Shown here: positions 35,472-44,701 of the stretch, piece after piece | Layout of the letters: each line of letters starts with the position of its first letter | How positions within the stretch are numbered: the first letter of the stretch is position 1 | From: Limnohabitans sp. Hippo3 | Lineage (GTDB): Bacteria > Pseudomonadota > Gammaproteobacteria > Burkholderiales > Burkholderiaceae_C | DNA length: 64,000 bases | Reading direction: 5' to 3' | Assembly: GCF_003063665.1 (NCBI RefSeq) | Contig: NZ_NESF01000009.1 | Location: 62,001 to 126,000 of the forward strand | Notes under the pieces: model-generated | The model's input: only the letters and a program-made list of their open reading frames with translations | Databases searched by the model: none | Told to the model about the DNA's origin: nothing | Position numbers and translations under genes: made by a program

Positions 35472-38400
35472 TCACAAGCTCAGTGTCATCAGGCTGGCGT
35501 TGCCGCCTGCGGCGGCTGTGTTGGTGCTGATGCTGCGCTCGCTCACCAAGCGGGCCAGCGGCACGGCTGTGTCGCCCGGGCGCATGGCCGTGAGCGTGAC
35601 GATAGCCCCGGGGCGCTGCGCCAGTTGCTTTTGCCAGTGCAGGGCAGTGGCTTCGTCGGCGTGCAGCAGTGCCGCGTCCACCGCTTCGCCTTGCGCAAGG
35701 TCTTGCAGCGTCACCTGGCTTTGCACCCCAGCAGGCAGCTGCGCATGCAGCGCCTGTGCAGACAGCGGCCATACCGCGTGGCTGCCCACGGCCAGCACGG
35801 CGGCCAGCTGGGTCAGGCGGTCGGCATCGGCGCTGGGCTGATCGCCCGTGAGACACAGCACCTGCGCACGGGCCTGCACGCGGTAGACATTGCGCTCGCC
35901 CGTTGGGCCTCTCAGGGTGGCTTGCAGGCCTGCCGGGCTGGCCGCCGCGAACTGCGCACAGGCATGCGCCAGGGGCAAACGGCCTTGCGCCACCGCCCAG
36001 TCGTGCAGGGCTTGCAGCGCAGGGGTGGGCTGCGGCAATGCCGCTGCACCGCTGGCCTGCACACTGCGTAAAGCCGCATCGGGCGGGCAGTGCGCCAGCA
36101 GGCGCAACAGGTAAAGCGGCCCACCTGCCTTGGGGCCGGTGCCTGAGAGGCCTTCGCCACCAAAGGGCTGCACGGCCACCACCGCGCCGACCATGTTGCG
36201 GTTCACATAGACATTGCCCGCGTGGGTGTGGCCCACGACTTGCGCGATGGTTTCTTCGATGCGCGAGTGCACACCCAGCGTGAGCGCGTAGCCGGTGTCG
36301 TGGATGCTTTGCAGCAACTGAGGCAATTCACTGCGGGCATAGCGCACGATGTGCAGCACCGGGCCAAACACTTCGCGCTTCAGTTGGGTGATGCGGTCGA
36401 TCTCGATCAGCGTGGGTTGCACATAGGTGCCTGCGGGCAAGGTGTCCGGCGCTTTGGCGCGGTGGATTTGGCAGCTGCGTTGCGCCATGGCGCTCACATG
36501 CGCTTCGATGCCCTCACGGGCCCGTTCGTCGATCACCGGACCCACGTCCACCGCCAGTTGCGCGGGCGCACCCAGCGTGATTTCGGCCATCGCGCCTTGC
36601 AGCATCTCGACCAAGCGGTCCGCCACATCGTCCTGCACGCACAGCACACGCAGGGCCGAGCAACGCTGGCCTGCGGCTTCAAAGGCCGAGGCCACGGCAT
36701 CCTGCACGACCTGTTCCAGCAGGGCCGACGAATCCACCACCATGCAGTTTTGGCCACCCGTCTCCGCGATCAGGGGCACCACCTGGCCATGCGCGTTCAG
36801 GCGCTCGGCCAGCGCCGCTTGCAGCACGCGGGCGGTCTCGGTGGAGCCGGTGAATAGAACGCCTTGCACGCGGGCATCGCGCACCAGCTGCAGGCCCACC
36901 TCACGGCCCTCACCCGGCAGCAGTTGCACAGCGGCCCGGGGCACGCCCGCTTGCCACAAGGCCTGCACCGCCAGCGCGGCCACGGCGGGTGTGGCCTCGG
37001 CGGGCTTGGCCAGCACCGGGTTGCCTGCGGCCAATGCAGCGGACACCTGCCCCACAAAAATCGCCAGCGGAAAATTCCACGGGCTGATGCAGGCCACCGG
37101 GCCCAGCGGCCTGTGGGTGCTAGGGTCAAAGTCGCGGCGCACCTGCGCGGCGTAGTAGCGCAAGAAGTCCACCGCCTCGCGCAGCTCGGCCACGGCATGG
37201 GCCCAGGTCTTGCCTGCTTCGCGCACCAGCAAAGCCATCACGCGGGGCTCGTCCGCTTGCAGCACATCGGCGGCACGCTCCAGCATTGCAGCGCGTTGCG
37301 CGGGGGGCGTGGCGGCCCATGCGGGGGCGAAATCGGCGGCGGCTTGCAGCGCGGCATCCACATCGCTGGCGCTGGCGTATTGCACTGTTCCCAGCACATC
37401 GCTGTGGTCGGCGGGGTTGCGCAGGGTGATGCGCTCAACGCCTGCAAAAGGGGCCGCCATCAGTGGGGTCACCGTCACAGCTTGCACATGCGTCTGCATA
37501 TCCAGCGCCAACTGGCGCAGTGTGGGTTCGTGCGCCAAATCCGGCCCGCTGGAGTTGCGTCGCGCCGCGCCATACAGCTGCGCGGGCAGCGCGATTTGCG
37601 GGTGAGGCTGGCCTGGGGGGCTGTCTTCGCGCTGGGCATCTTCTTCGGTGCGCGCCACCGGGTCTTGCACCAGGTCGCCAATGGACACGCTGGCGTCGGC
37701 CATGCGGTTCACAAAAGAGCTGTTGGCCCCGTTTTCGAGCAGGCGGCGCACCAGATAAGCCAGCAGGGTTTCGTGTGTGCCCACGGGCGCGTAAATGCGG
37801 CAAGGCCGCTGAAACGGTGTACCCCCACGCAGGCTCACTTCGTGTAGCCCGCTGCCCCCCGAGGGGGTGCTCGCGCCTTGGGACGGCCCGGCGGCGCTCG
37901 CTCGCCCCACCACCTGCCGGTAAAGCGGCTCGCCCATGCCGTGCAGGCACTGGAACTCATACTGGCCTGGCGCATAGTCGCCGTGCAGGTCTTGCGCCAA
38001 TTGCACGACGGCCGCCAGCGTGTGCGCGTTGTGCGTCGCAAATTGCGGGTACACCGCATCCGGCGCGGCCAGCAGCTTTTGCGCGCAGGCCAGGTAAGAC
38101 ACATCGGTGTGGTGCTTGCGCGTGTAGACCGGGTAGTCGCTTTGCCCATCGAGCTGGGCGCGTTTGATCTCGCTGTCCCAATACGCGCCTTTGACCAAAC
38201 GGACCATCAAGCGGTGCTGGGTGCGACGCGCCAGATCAACCACGAAATCGATCACGAAGGGGCAACGCTTTTGGTAAGCCTGGATCACAAAGCCGATGCC
38301 GTGCCAGCCCTGCAAGCTGGGCGCGTGGCACAGCGCTTCGAGCAGGTCGAGCGAGATGTCCAGCCGGTCCACTTCTTCGGCATCGATGTTCAGGCCAATG

Positions 38401-39302
38401 TCGTAGTGCCGGGCCAGCTCGGTCAGCTTCAACACGCGGGGCAGCAACTCGCCCATCACACGCTGGTGCTGGGCACGGCTGTAGCGCGGGTGCAGTGCCG
38501 ACAGCTTGATCGAGATGCCCGGGCCGTGGATGACGCCCTGCCCGTTCGATGCCTTGCCTATCGCGTGGATGGCGTTTTCATACGAGCGGAAATAGCGCTG
38601 CGCATCGGCTTCGGTCAGCGCCGCTTCGCCCAGCATGTCGTAGGAGTAGCAAAAGCCTTGCGCTTCCATGTCGCGAGCGCGGTGCAGCGCCTCGTCAATC
38701 GTCTCGCCCGTGACGAACTGCTCGCCCAGCATCTGCATGGCCAGTTGCACGCCCTGGCGGATCAGCGGTTCGCCGCTCTTGCCGATCAAGCGGGTGAGCG
38801 AGGCCAGCATCGCGCCCTCGCTGTGCGTGGCCACCAGCTTGCCTGTGAGCAGCAGGCCCCACGATGCGGCGTTCACAAACAGCGAGGGGCTGCGGCCCAC
38901 ATGCTGGTGCCAGTCGCCCTGGCCAATCTTGTCGCGGATCAGCGCGTCACGGGTTGCGGCGTCGGGGATGCGCAGCAGCGCCTCGGCCAGACACATCAGC
39001 GCCACGCCTTCTTCGCTGGACAGCGCGTATTCCTGCATCAGGCTTTGCACGCGGCCGGCACGGCCGGCCTGCTGTGGACCCTCGCGCATGCCTTGCACCA
39101 GTTGGCGGGCCAGCGCGTCGGTGCGTTCGGCTTGCGCGGGGCGCATGCGGGCGGCGGCCAGCAAGGGGGCCAGGGCCTGCGCTTCGGGCAGCCGGGTGGC
39201 GCGGGCGATGGCTTCGCGCAGGGCGCTGCGCTCGGGCAAGGGGCCGCCGGGGGTGAAATGGGCACCTGTGGGCGAGGTGTTTGGGGTCATGCGTGCGTTC
39301 AT
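35472..39302 (-). CDS. putA: Bifunctional proline dehydrogenase / P5C dehydrogenase
   Basis: 1276 residues. Oxidises proline to glutamate. Proline dehydrogenase barrel about 150-560 (SIKLSALHPRY, VRLVKGAYWDSEIK, RRLLENGANSSFVNRM). Aldehyde dehydrogenase domain about 620-1080 with PWNFPLAIFVGQ, Glu in IAETGGQN and catalytic Cys in AAGQRCSALRVL. A further C-terminal domain makes it the long type B form. The N-terminal ribbon-helix-helix repressor domain of E. coli PutA is absent, so control probably comes from the divergent Lrp-type gene. Residues ~466-496 are an in-frame insertion encoded by an intergenic-type repeat (see 37812-37905). Confidence 0.95.
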   Translation of the reverse strand: MNARMTPNTSPTGAHFTPGGPLPERSALREAIARATRLPEAQALAPLLAAARMRPAQAERTDALARQLVQGMREGPQQAGRAGRVQSLMQEYALSSEEGVALMCLAEALLRIPDAATRDALIRDKIGQGDWHQHVGRSPSLFVNAASWGLLLTGKLVATHSEGAMLASLTRLIGKSGEPLIRQGVQLAMQMLGEQFVTGETIDEALHRARDMEAQGFCYSYDMLGEAALTEADAQRYFRSYENAIHAIGKASNGQGVIHGPGISIKLSALHPRYSRAQHQRVMGELLPRVLKLTELARHYDIGLNIDAEEVDRLDISLDLLEALCHAPSLQGWHGIGFVIQAYQKRCPFVIDFVVDLARRTQHRLMVRLVKGAYWDSEIKRAQLDGQSDYPVYTRKHHTDVSYLACAQKLLAAPDAVYPQFATHNAHTLAAVVQLAQDLHGDYAPGQYEFQCLHGMGEPLYRQVVGRASAAGPSQGASTPSGGSGLHEVSLRGGTPFQRPCRIYAPVGTHETLLAYLVRRLLENGANSSFVNRMADASVSIGDLVQDPVARTEEDAQREDSPPGQPHPQIALPAQLYGAARRNSSGPDLAHEPTLRQLALDMQTHVQAVTVTPLMAAPFAGVERITLRNPADHSDVLGTVQYASASDVDAALQAAADFAPAWAATPPAQRAAMLERAADVLQADEPRVMALLVREAGKTWAHAVAELREAVDFLRYYAAQVRRDFDPSTHRPLGPVACISPWNFPLAIFVGQVSAALAAGNPVLAKPAEATPAVAALAVQALWQAGVPRAAVQLLPGEGREVGLQLVRDARVQGVLFTGSTETARVLQAALAERLNAHGQVVPLIAETGGQNCMVVDSSALLEQVVQDAVASAFEAAGQRCSALRVLCVQDDVADRLVEMLQGAMAEITLGAPAQLAVDVGPVIDERAREGIEAHVSAMAQRSCQIHRAKAPDTLPAGTYVQPTLIEIDRITQLKREVFGPVLHIVRYARSELPQLLQSIHDTGYALTLGVHSRIEETIAQVVGHTHAGNVYVNRNMVGAVVAVQPFGGEGLSGTGPKAGGPLYLLRLLAHCPPDAALRSVQASGAAALPQPTPALQALHDWAVAQGRLPLAHACAQFAAASPAGLQATLRGPTGERNVYRVQARAQVLCLTGDQPSADADRLTQLAAVLAVGSHAVWPLSAQALHAQLPAGVQSQVTLQDLAQGEAVDAALLHADEATALHWQKQLAQRPGAIVTLTAMRPGDTAVPLARLVSERSISTNTAAAGGNASLMTLSL
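37812..37905 (-). repeat. Intergenic-type repeat inserted in frame within putA
   Basis: About 93 bp between the codons for PLYRQVVGR and RPCRIYAPVG, encoding a Gly/Ser/Pro-rich run (GPSQGASTPSGGSGLHEVSL). The DNA core on the plus strand, CCCCCCGAGGGGGTGCTCGC then CTTGGGACGGCCCGGCGGCG, looks like a common intergenic repeat of Comamonadaceae. Other PutA proteins have a short loop here. Confidence 0.65.
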
Positions 39303-39343
39303 GGGGGTGGCCTTGCGGATTCAATCGGGGTGGTGCAGCGGTC

Positions 39344-39411
39344 ATGTCGGGGCTGAAGCCGCCGACCTATGGAGACAGGTTCTTGTAGGTCGGTGGCTTC
39401 AGCCCCGACAT
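39344..39411. repeat. 26-bp inverted repeat between putA and its regulator
   Basis: Arms 39344-39369 and 39386-39411 pair at 25 of 26 positions around a 16-nt loop (core GTCGGGGCTGAAGCC ... GGCTTCAGCCCCGAC). Because putA and the Lrp gene diverge, it cannot be a terminator for either; it is probably an inserted REP/BIME-type element. Confidence 0.75.
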
Positions 39412-39499
39412 CTTTCCGGAACTACATGAATCGCTATCATCCGGATATGAGACTGAATATTTCGCCAAAATAGAATCAATCGACCGGATAAAAATCAAT

Positions 39500-39973
39500 A
39501 TGACCACCGAAACCCCGGACATTGACCGAACTGACCGACGCATCCTGGATGTGCTGCAACGCGACGGCCGCATTAGCAATCTGAAGTTGGCCGAAAGCGT
39601 GGCGCTGTCCCCCACGGCGGTGCTGGCGCGGGTGCAGCGCCTCACGCGTGAGGGCTTCATCCTGGGCTACGAGGCGCGCCTGAACCCGCTCAAACTGGGC
39701 GCAGGGATGATGGTGTTTGTGGAAATCCTGCTCGACCGCACCAGCCCCAATGTGTTCGAGCAGTTCAAGGCGGCGGTGCAGGTGCGCCCCGAGATCATGG
39801 AGTGCCACATGGTGGCCGGGGGTTTTGACTACCTGCTCAAGACCCGCGCCGCCGATATGAACGCCTACCGCGAATTTGCGGGCACTGTGCTGTGGCAACT
39901 GCCCGGCGTGCGCGAGACGCGCACTTATGCGGTGATGGAAGAAGTCAAGAACACAACGGCGTTGGCGCTGTGA
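39500..39973 (+). CDS. Lrp/AsnC-family regulator, likely of putA
   Basis: 157 residues. N-terminal HTH (about 10-58: DRRILDVLQRDGRISNLKLAESVALSPTAVLARVQRL, given here as family pattern) and the C-terminal RAM ligand domain (about 75-150: VFVEILLDR, GGFDYLLKTRA). Divergent from putA, the arrangement of PutR, a proline-sensing activator of putA. Starts 89 bp after the large inverted repeat. The next gene overlaps or nearly abuts its stop. Confidence 0.9.
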   Translation: MTTETPDIDRTDRRILDVLQRDGRISNLKLAESVALSPTAVLARVQRLTREGFILGYEARLNPLKLGAGMMVFVEILLDRTSPNVFEQFKAAVQVRPEIMECHMVAGGFDYLLKTRAADMNAYREFAGTVLWQLPGVRETRTYAVMEEVKNTTALAL

Positions 39974-39975
39974 AC

Positions 39976-40386
39976 ATGCCCGCTTCAACCCCCAGTTTGA
40001 TCGTGGTGTTTGACGGGCAGTGCCTGCTGTGCAACGCCTGGGTGCGGTTTTTGCTCAGGCACGACCAGCGCGGTGTGTTTCGCTTCGCTGCCATTCAGGG
40101 CCGCACGGGTCAGGCCTTGCTGCAGCAAGCGGGTTTGCAGCTCGAGGGGCTGCAAACCCTGTTGCTGGTCGATGGCGCCAAGAGCTGGCAACACACGGCC
40201 GCGATCTTGCGCATCCTGCACCACCTGGGCTGGCCTTGGCGTGCCGCTTGGCTGGGCTGGCTGGTCCCCGCCGTGCTGCGCGATGCGCTGTACCGCTGGG
40301 TGGCCCGTCACCGTTACCGGATTTTTGGCTGGTCAGACCGTTGCATGGTCCCGTCACCCGATGTGGCCACCCGATTTCTGGACTGA
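39976..40386 (+). CDS. DCC-family thiol-disulfide protein (DUF393)
   Basis: 136 residues. The hallmark DGQCLLCNAWVRFLL holds the DxxCxxC motif of the DUF393 group, a thioredoxin-fold family predicted to act in thiol-disulfide exchange. Hydrophobic middle (HHLGWPWRAAWLGWLVPAVL) and the conserved RHRYRIFGWSDRC end. It follows the Lrp gene with a GTG/ATG start at its stop, so it may be cotranscribed. Function not established. Confidence 0.85.
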   Translation: MPASTPSLIVVFDGQCLLCNAWVRFLLRHDQRGVFRFAAIQGRTGQALLQQAGLQLEGLQTLLLVDGAKSWQHTAAILRILHHLGWPWRAAWLGWLVPAVLRDALYRWVARHRYRIFGWSDRCMVPSPDVATRFLD

Positions 40387-40396
40387 GCGCAGCGAC

Positions 40397-41704
40397 TCAA
40401 GCTGCCAAGCCATCGGCCAGCGACTGGCACTGCGCGGCCACGGTGGCCATGTCAGGTCGGTCGCTGGGCATGGGCAACAGGCAGTTCTGCGCCACTGCAT
40501 GGAGCGCTTGGCTGGCGGGCGCTGAGGTGTGTGCGGCCAGCTCCTCCAGCAAACAACCCATGGCCCGCACTTCGAGTGCCAACAAACGGCGGCGCATTTC
40601 GGGCGGATGGTCAGGCAGTCGGGTGGCCGCGCCCAAGTCGCCCAGCTGCGCCTGGCCGTGCACCGGGTCGATCAGGATGTTGTGCGCATACAGATCGCCG
40701 TGCATCACGCCACGCTGGTGCAAATGCGCCACCGCATTGGCCACATCACGGGCGATGCCCAGCGCCAGAGCTGCAGGCAAACTGAATTCGGGTGGGTACA
40801 CATCGCGGGTGCAGGTCTGCAAACTCGGGGGCTCCGCCAGATTCGCATGCCCGGGCGGAATGAGGGGCATCAACAAACCTTGCGCTTGCCCGGGGTGGCC
40901 GGTCAGCCGGGCCACGGGCGTGGTTAGGTTCGGGTGTTCACCCGCGGCCAGGCACGCGGCCAGTTCGTCTTCGGGCAAGCCATCGCTGGTCACTTCGCCT
41001 TTGAACAGCTTGAGTGCCAACGCTTGCGGCCAGCCAGCAGCCTGCACCCGGTGGATATGACCCGAAGCGCCCTCCCCCAGCAGCTGGCCCAGGGTGATGG
41101 AAGCCCAGGACACTTCGGGCAAGGCTGGTTCATGGGCCAAAGTCCAGCCCATGGCATTGCCCGCCAGTGCCAGCCAGGACAAGCGGGGCAATTCGGTCAA
41201 CCAGACAGGCACTTCGGTCAGGCGGTTGGCCGAAATGCGCAGCAATTCCAATTGCAGTGCGCTTTGCAGGCTGTCAGGCAAAGCCTGCAGCTGGTTGCCT
41301 GCCAGCATCAGTTTTTGCAGGGCGTGGCATTGGCCCAGTTCGGCAGGCAAATGGCCAATCGCGTTGTCGGTCAGCGTCAACCAGCGCAAAGCACGCGGCA
41401 GCGAGGCAGCGGGCACATCCGCAATGCGGTTGGCCTTGAAGCCGATCATCTGCAAAGCCGGGCAGTCGCCCAGCACTTCGGGCAGCACTTCAAAGTCGTT
41501 GTCCGAGGCAAACAGCACCCGCAGCTTGTGCAAACGGCTCAGTTGGTGCGGCAAGTGGCGCAGCCGGTTGCCACTGAGGTTGAGCACTTCCAGTGTGTCG
41601 GCCAAGGTAAAAATTTCGGCGGGCAGCTCGGTCAGGCCATAAGCCAGGTCCAGGCGGCGCGTGCCCGCCAAGGTGCCGCTGCGCAGTTGTTCAAGGGTGT
41701 GCAT
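40397..41704 (-). CDS. Leucine-rich-repeat protein fused to a protein-kinase-like domain
   Basis: 435 residues from the ATG at 41704 (MHTLEQLRSGTLAGTRRLDL). About seven LRRs occupy residues 15-200 (e.g. LEVLNLSGNRLRHLP, LQKLMLAGNQLQALP). A eukaryotic-like kinase fold follows (about 215-430): Gly loop LGEGASGHIHRV, Lys in ALALKLFKG, catalytic loop HGDLYAHNIL and a DLG in place of DFG (LGDLGAA). The key Asp, Asn and Lys are present, so activity is likely. No membrane segment, so it is cytosolic. Its target is unknown. It begins 113 bp after the end of gap (41817), from which a terminator separates it. Confidence 0.87.
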   Translation of the reverse strand: MHTLEQLRSGTLAGTRRLDLAYGLTELPAEIFTLADTLEVLNLSGNRLRHLPHQLSRLHKLRVLFASDNDFEVLPEVLGDCPALQMIGFKANRIADVPAASLPRALRWLTLTDNAIGHLPAELGQCHALQKLMLAGNQLQALPDSLQSALQLELLRISANRLTEVPVWLTELPRLSWLALAGNAMGWTLAHEPALPEVSWASITLGQLLGEGASGHIHRVQAAGWPQALALKLFKGEVTSDGLPEDELAACLAAGEHPNLTTPVARLTGHPGQAQGLLMPLIPPGHANLAEPPSLQTCTRDVYPPEFSLPAALALGIARDVANAVAHLHQRGVMHGDLYAHNILIDPVHGQAQLGDLGAATRLPDHPPEMRRRLLALEVRAMGCLLEELAAHTSAPASQALHAVAQNCLLPMPSDRPDMATVAAQCQSLADGLAA

Positions 41705-41725
41705 GGGGGTCTCAATCAGCCAATG

Positions 41726-41752
41726 AAAACGCCCATGAAAAGCATGGGCGTT
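41726..41752 (-). terminator. Intrinsic terminator after the first gap gene
   Basis: Minus strand AACGCCCATG-CTTTT-CATGGGCGTT followed by TTCATTGG. 10-bp stem. Confidence 0.8.
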
Positions 41753-41816
41753 GTCTGCAGATTGTCGGGCATGCACGGAGCGGAGAACCAGCCCCCTTCA
41801 GCACGCGTGCGCGGGC

Positions 41817-42818
<1,002 letters not shown>

Positions 42819-43156
42819 GTCTGTCTCACTTTCGTTGAGGGTTTAGGCCGCAGTCCATCTGTGAATGATGAACCGCAGATGTAACCATCGTATGCCAAAC
42901 ATTGAAATTTTGTTACAAAACCCCGGCCGACTATCGGTTTGTTCCGGTTTTGTAACCCGATGTTTGTTCCGTGTGCGGGCGGACAGAGCGTCCGTTGACG
43001 TCTGGGAAGAATGGGTTGGTAAATCAGGTGCACATGGTTGACAGGTCTTTTCATTCATCATTTCCAAAATGGGTACACACATGACACGCGACACCAAAGC
43101 CGCTGAGCATCTGAATCTGGCATGTCCGCGTATCGAGTTGGGTGGACAATCCCGTC
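42819..43156. other. 338-bp divergent region of gap copy 1 and the ATP-grasp-like gene
   Basis: No gene. Contains the 11-bp inverted repeat GTTACAAAACC/GGTTTTGTAAC described separately. Further toward the ATP-grasp gene I see no clear promoter hexamers. Confidence 0.5.
42912..42956. promoter_or_regulatory. Inverted repeat GTTACAAAACC / GGTTTTGTAAC upstream of gap copy 1
   Basis: Perfect 11-bp arms (42912-42922 and 42946-42956) with 23 bp between, 94 bp from the gap start. The same word with one change, GTTACTAAACC, occurs upstream of gap copy 2 at 45730-45740, so it is a likely operator. Confidence 0.6.
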
Positions 43157-44452
43157 ATGCCCTTTGTCAAAAGCCATCTTGTGAACACCACACACATCAA
43201 CGCCGACAACTTCAACCGCGAATGTTTTTGCATCAGCCTGGACGAAGCCGCCTTGCGCCGCAGCATGGCGGCAGACATTGGCGACCCGGCTCTGTTCGAG
43301 CTGGTGCAGGACCGTTTGCCTTCCTTGTTTTCGGCACGGCCCGTGGTGCTGTCACAGGCCCAGGTGCGGGGCATGGCGCAGCTGATTTCGGCGCTGGAGT
43401 CGGTGGTGGCTTTGCCCGCTTACCGCGAGGAGGTTTTGTCACGTTCAACGCCGATTGCGCGTCACCCGACGAGCGCCAAAAGTGTCTTCATGGGCTATGA
43501 CTTCCATGTCAACGCCACGGGTCTTGGCCTGATCGAAGTGAACACGAATGCGGGCGGTGCATTGCTCAATGCCTTGTTGGCCCGGGCGCAGCGCGCTTGC
43601 TGCGACGAAATCGAAACGCTGGTGCCCACCAACGCCCAGGTGGACGCCCTGGAGGCCGTTTGGGTGGCGATGTTCGAGCGTGAGTGGCGGCTCTGTCAGC
43701 CGGGTCGTCCTTTGCGCACGGTGGCCATTGTGGACGCCTCACCCGAGCAGCAATACCTGTACCCGGAGTTCTTGCTGTTCCAGACCTTGTTCAGGCGCCA
43801 CGGCATTCAAGCTTTCATCGCAGACCCGGCGCAACTGGACTGGCGCGATCAGCGGCTTTGGTGCGACGGTGTGGCCATCGATCTGGTTTACAACCGCCTG
43901 ACCGACTTTGCCCTGAGCGAGCCCCAGCACGCCCATTTGCATGAAGCCCATGTGCAGGACGCAGTGGTGTTGACACCCCATCCGCAAGCCCATGCGCTGT
44001 GGGCCGACAAGCGCAACCTGGCGCTGCTGTGCAACCCGAGCATGCTCCAGGCCATGGGCGTGTCCGAAGCCACGCAAGCGGTGTTGCTGGCGGGCATTCC
44101 GCACACCGAGGTGGTGACGCCCGCCAATGCCGAACGCTTGTGGACTGAGCGCAAACATTTCTTTTTCAAACCTTTTGCAGGCTACGGTGGCAAGGCCGCT
44201 TACCGGGGTGACAAATTGACGCACCGCGTCTGGGCCGAGATCGCGGCGGGCGGCTACATCGCCCAGGCTTGGGTGGCCCCGGGTGAACGCACCATCTCGG
44301 GTGGCGACTCGGCGCAAGTGCTCAAGTTCGATGTGCGCAACTATGTGTATGACGGCCAAGTGCAGTCTCTTGCCGCCCGTTTGTACCAAGGGCAAACCAC
44401 CAACTTCAGGACACCGGGTGGCGGGTTCTCTCCGGTTTACATTGCGCCTTGA
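43157..44452 (+). CDS. ATP-grasp-like protein of unknown function
   Basis: 431 residues from the ATG at 43157. The C-terminal half has ATP-grasp-like segments: KHFFFKPFAGYGGKAAYRGD and PGERTISGGDSAQVLKFDVR, then RTPGGGFSPVY. The N-terminal region (about 65-140) includes the conserved-looking FMGYDFHVNATGLGLIEVNT. It may ligate an amino acid, peptide or polyamine, but the substrate is unknown. No signal peptide. It is divergent from gap copy 1 and convergent with gap copy 2; a metabolic link is only positional. Confidence 0.7.
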   Translation: MPFVKSHLVNTTHINADNFNRECFCISLDEAALRRSMAADIGDPALFELVQDRLPSLFSARPVVLSQAQVRGMAQLISALESVVALPAYREEVLSRSTPIARHPTSAKSVFMGYDFHVNATGLGLIEVNTNAGGALLNALLARAQRACCDEIETLVPTNAQVDALEAVWVAMFEREWRLCQPGRPLRTVAIVDASPEQQYLYPEFLLFQTLFRRHGIQAFIADPAQLDWRDQRLWCDGVAIDLVYNRLTDFALSEPQHAHLHEAHVQDAVVLTPHPQAHALWADKRNLALLCNPSMLQAMGVSEATQAVLLAGIPHTEVVTPANAERLWTERKHFFFKPFAGYGGKAAYRGDKLTHRVWAEIAAGGYIAQAWVAPGERTISGGDSAQVLKFDVRNYVYDGQVQSLAARLYQGQTTNFRTPGGGFSPVYIAP

Positions 44453-44458
44453 GGCACT

Positions 44459-44530
44459 TGTGAGAGGCTGCCCCTGCGGCCGAATCTCAGTGGGCCAGTC
44501 AGCCCATTCGCGAGCAGGGGCTCGCTCCCA
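44459..44530 (+). repeat. Composite REP element (two-unit)
   Basis: GAGAGGCTGCCCCTGCGGCC then GAAT, a spacer, and ATTCGCGAGCAGGGGCTCGC. Same two units as 31637-31711, opposite orientation. Confidence 0.65.
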
Positions 44531-44546
44531 CTTGGTTTTGTGCCTA

Positions 44547-44573
44547 TGAAAAAAGCGCCCTAAGGCGCTTTTG
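44547..44573 (+). terminator. Intrinsic terminator after the ATP-grasp-like gene
   Basis: AAAAAAGCGCC-CTAA-GGCGCTTTTGT; can work in both directions. Confidence 0.8.
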
Positions 44574-44589
44574 TGTGAATACCATGACT

Positions 44590-44663
44590 CAGATGCCAGT
44601 GCCCCGTCGGGGCGATGTGGCAAAGCGAAGCGCCTCTGAGCCCTGGCGGGGCACTGGCATCTG
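44590..44663. repeat. 17-bp inverted repeat
   Basis: CAGATGCCAGTGCCCCG (44590-44606) and its exact complement CGGGGCACTGGCATCTG (44647-44663), loop 40 nt. Lies between convergent genes, after the terminator. Perhaps another BIME or a bidirectional termination aid. Confidence 0.7.
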
Positions 44664-44701
44664 CGTCTGCCGCAGGCACCTGACGCCCCATTAGAGGCAG
44701 C

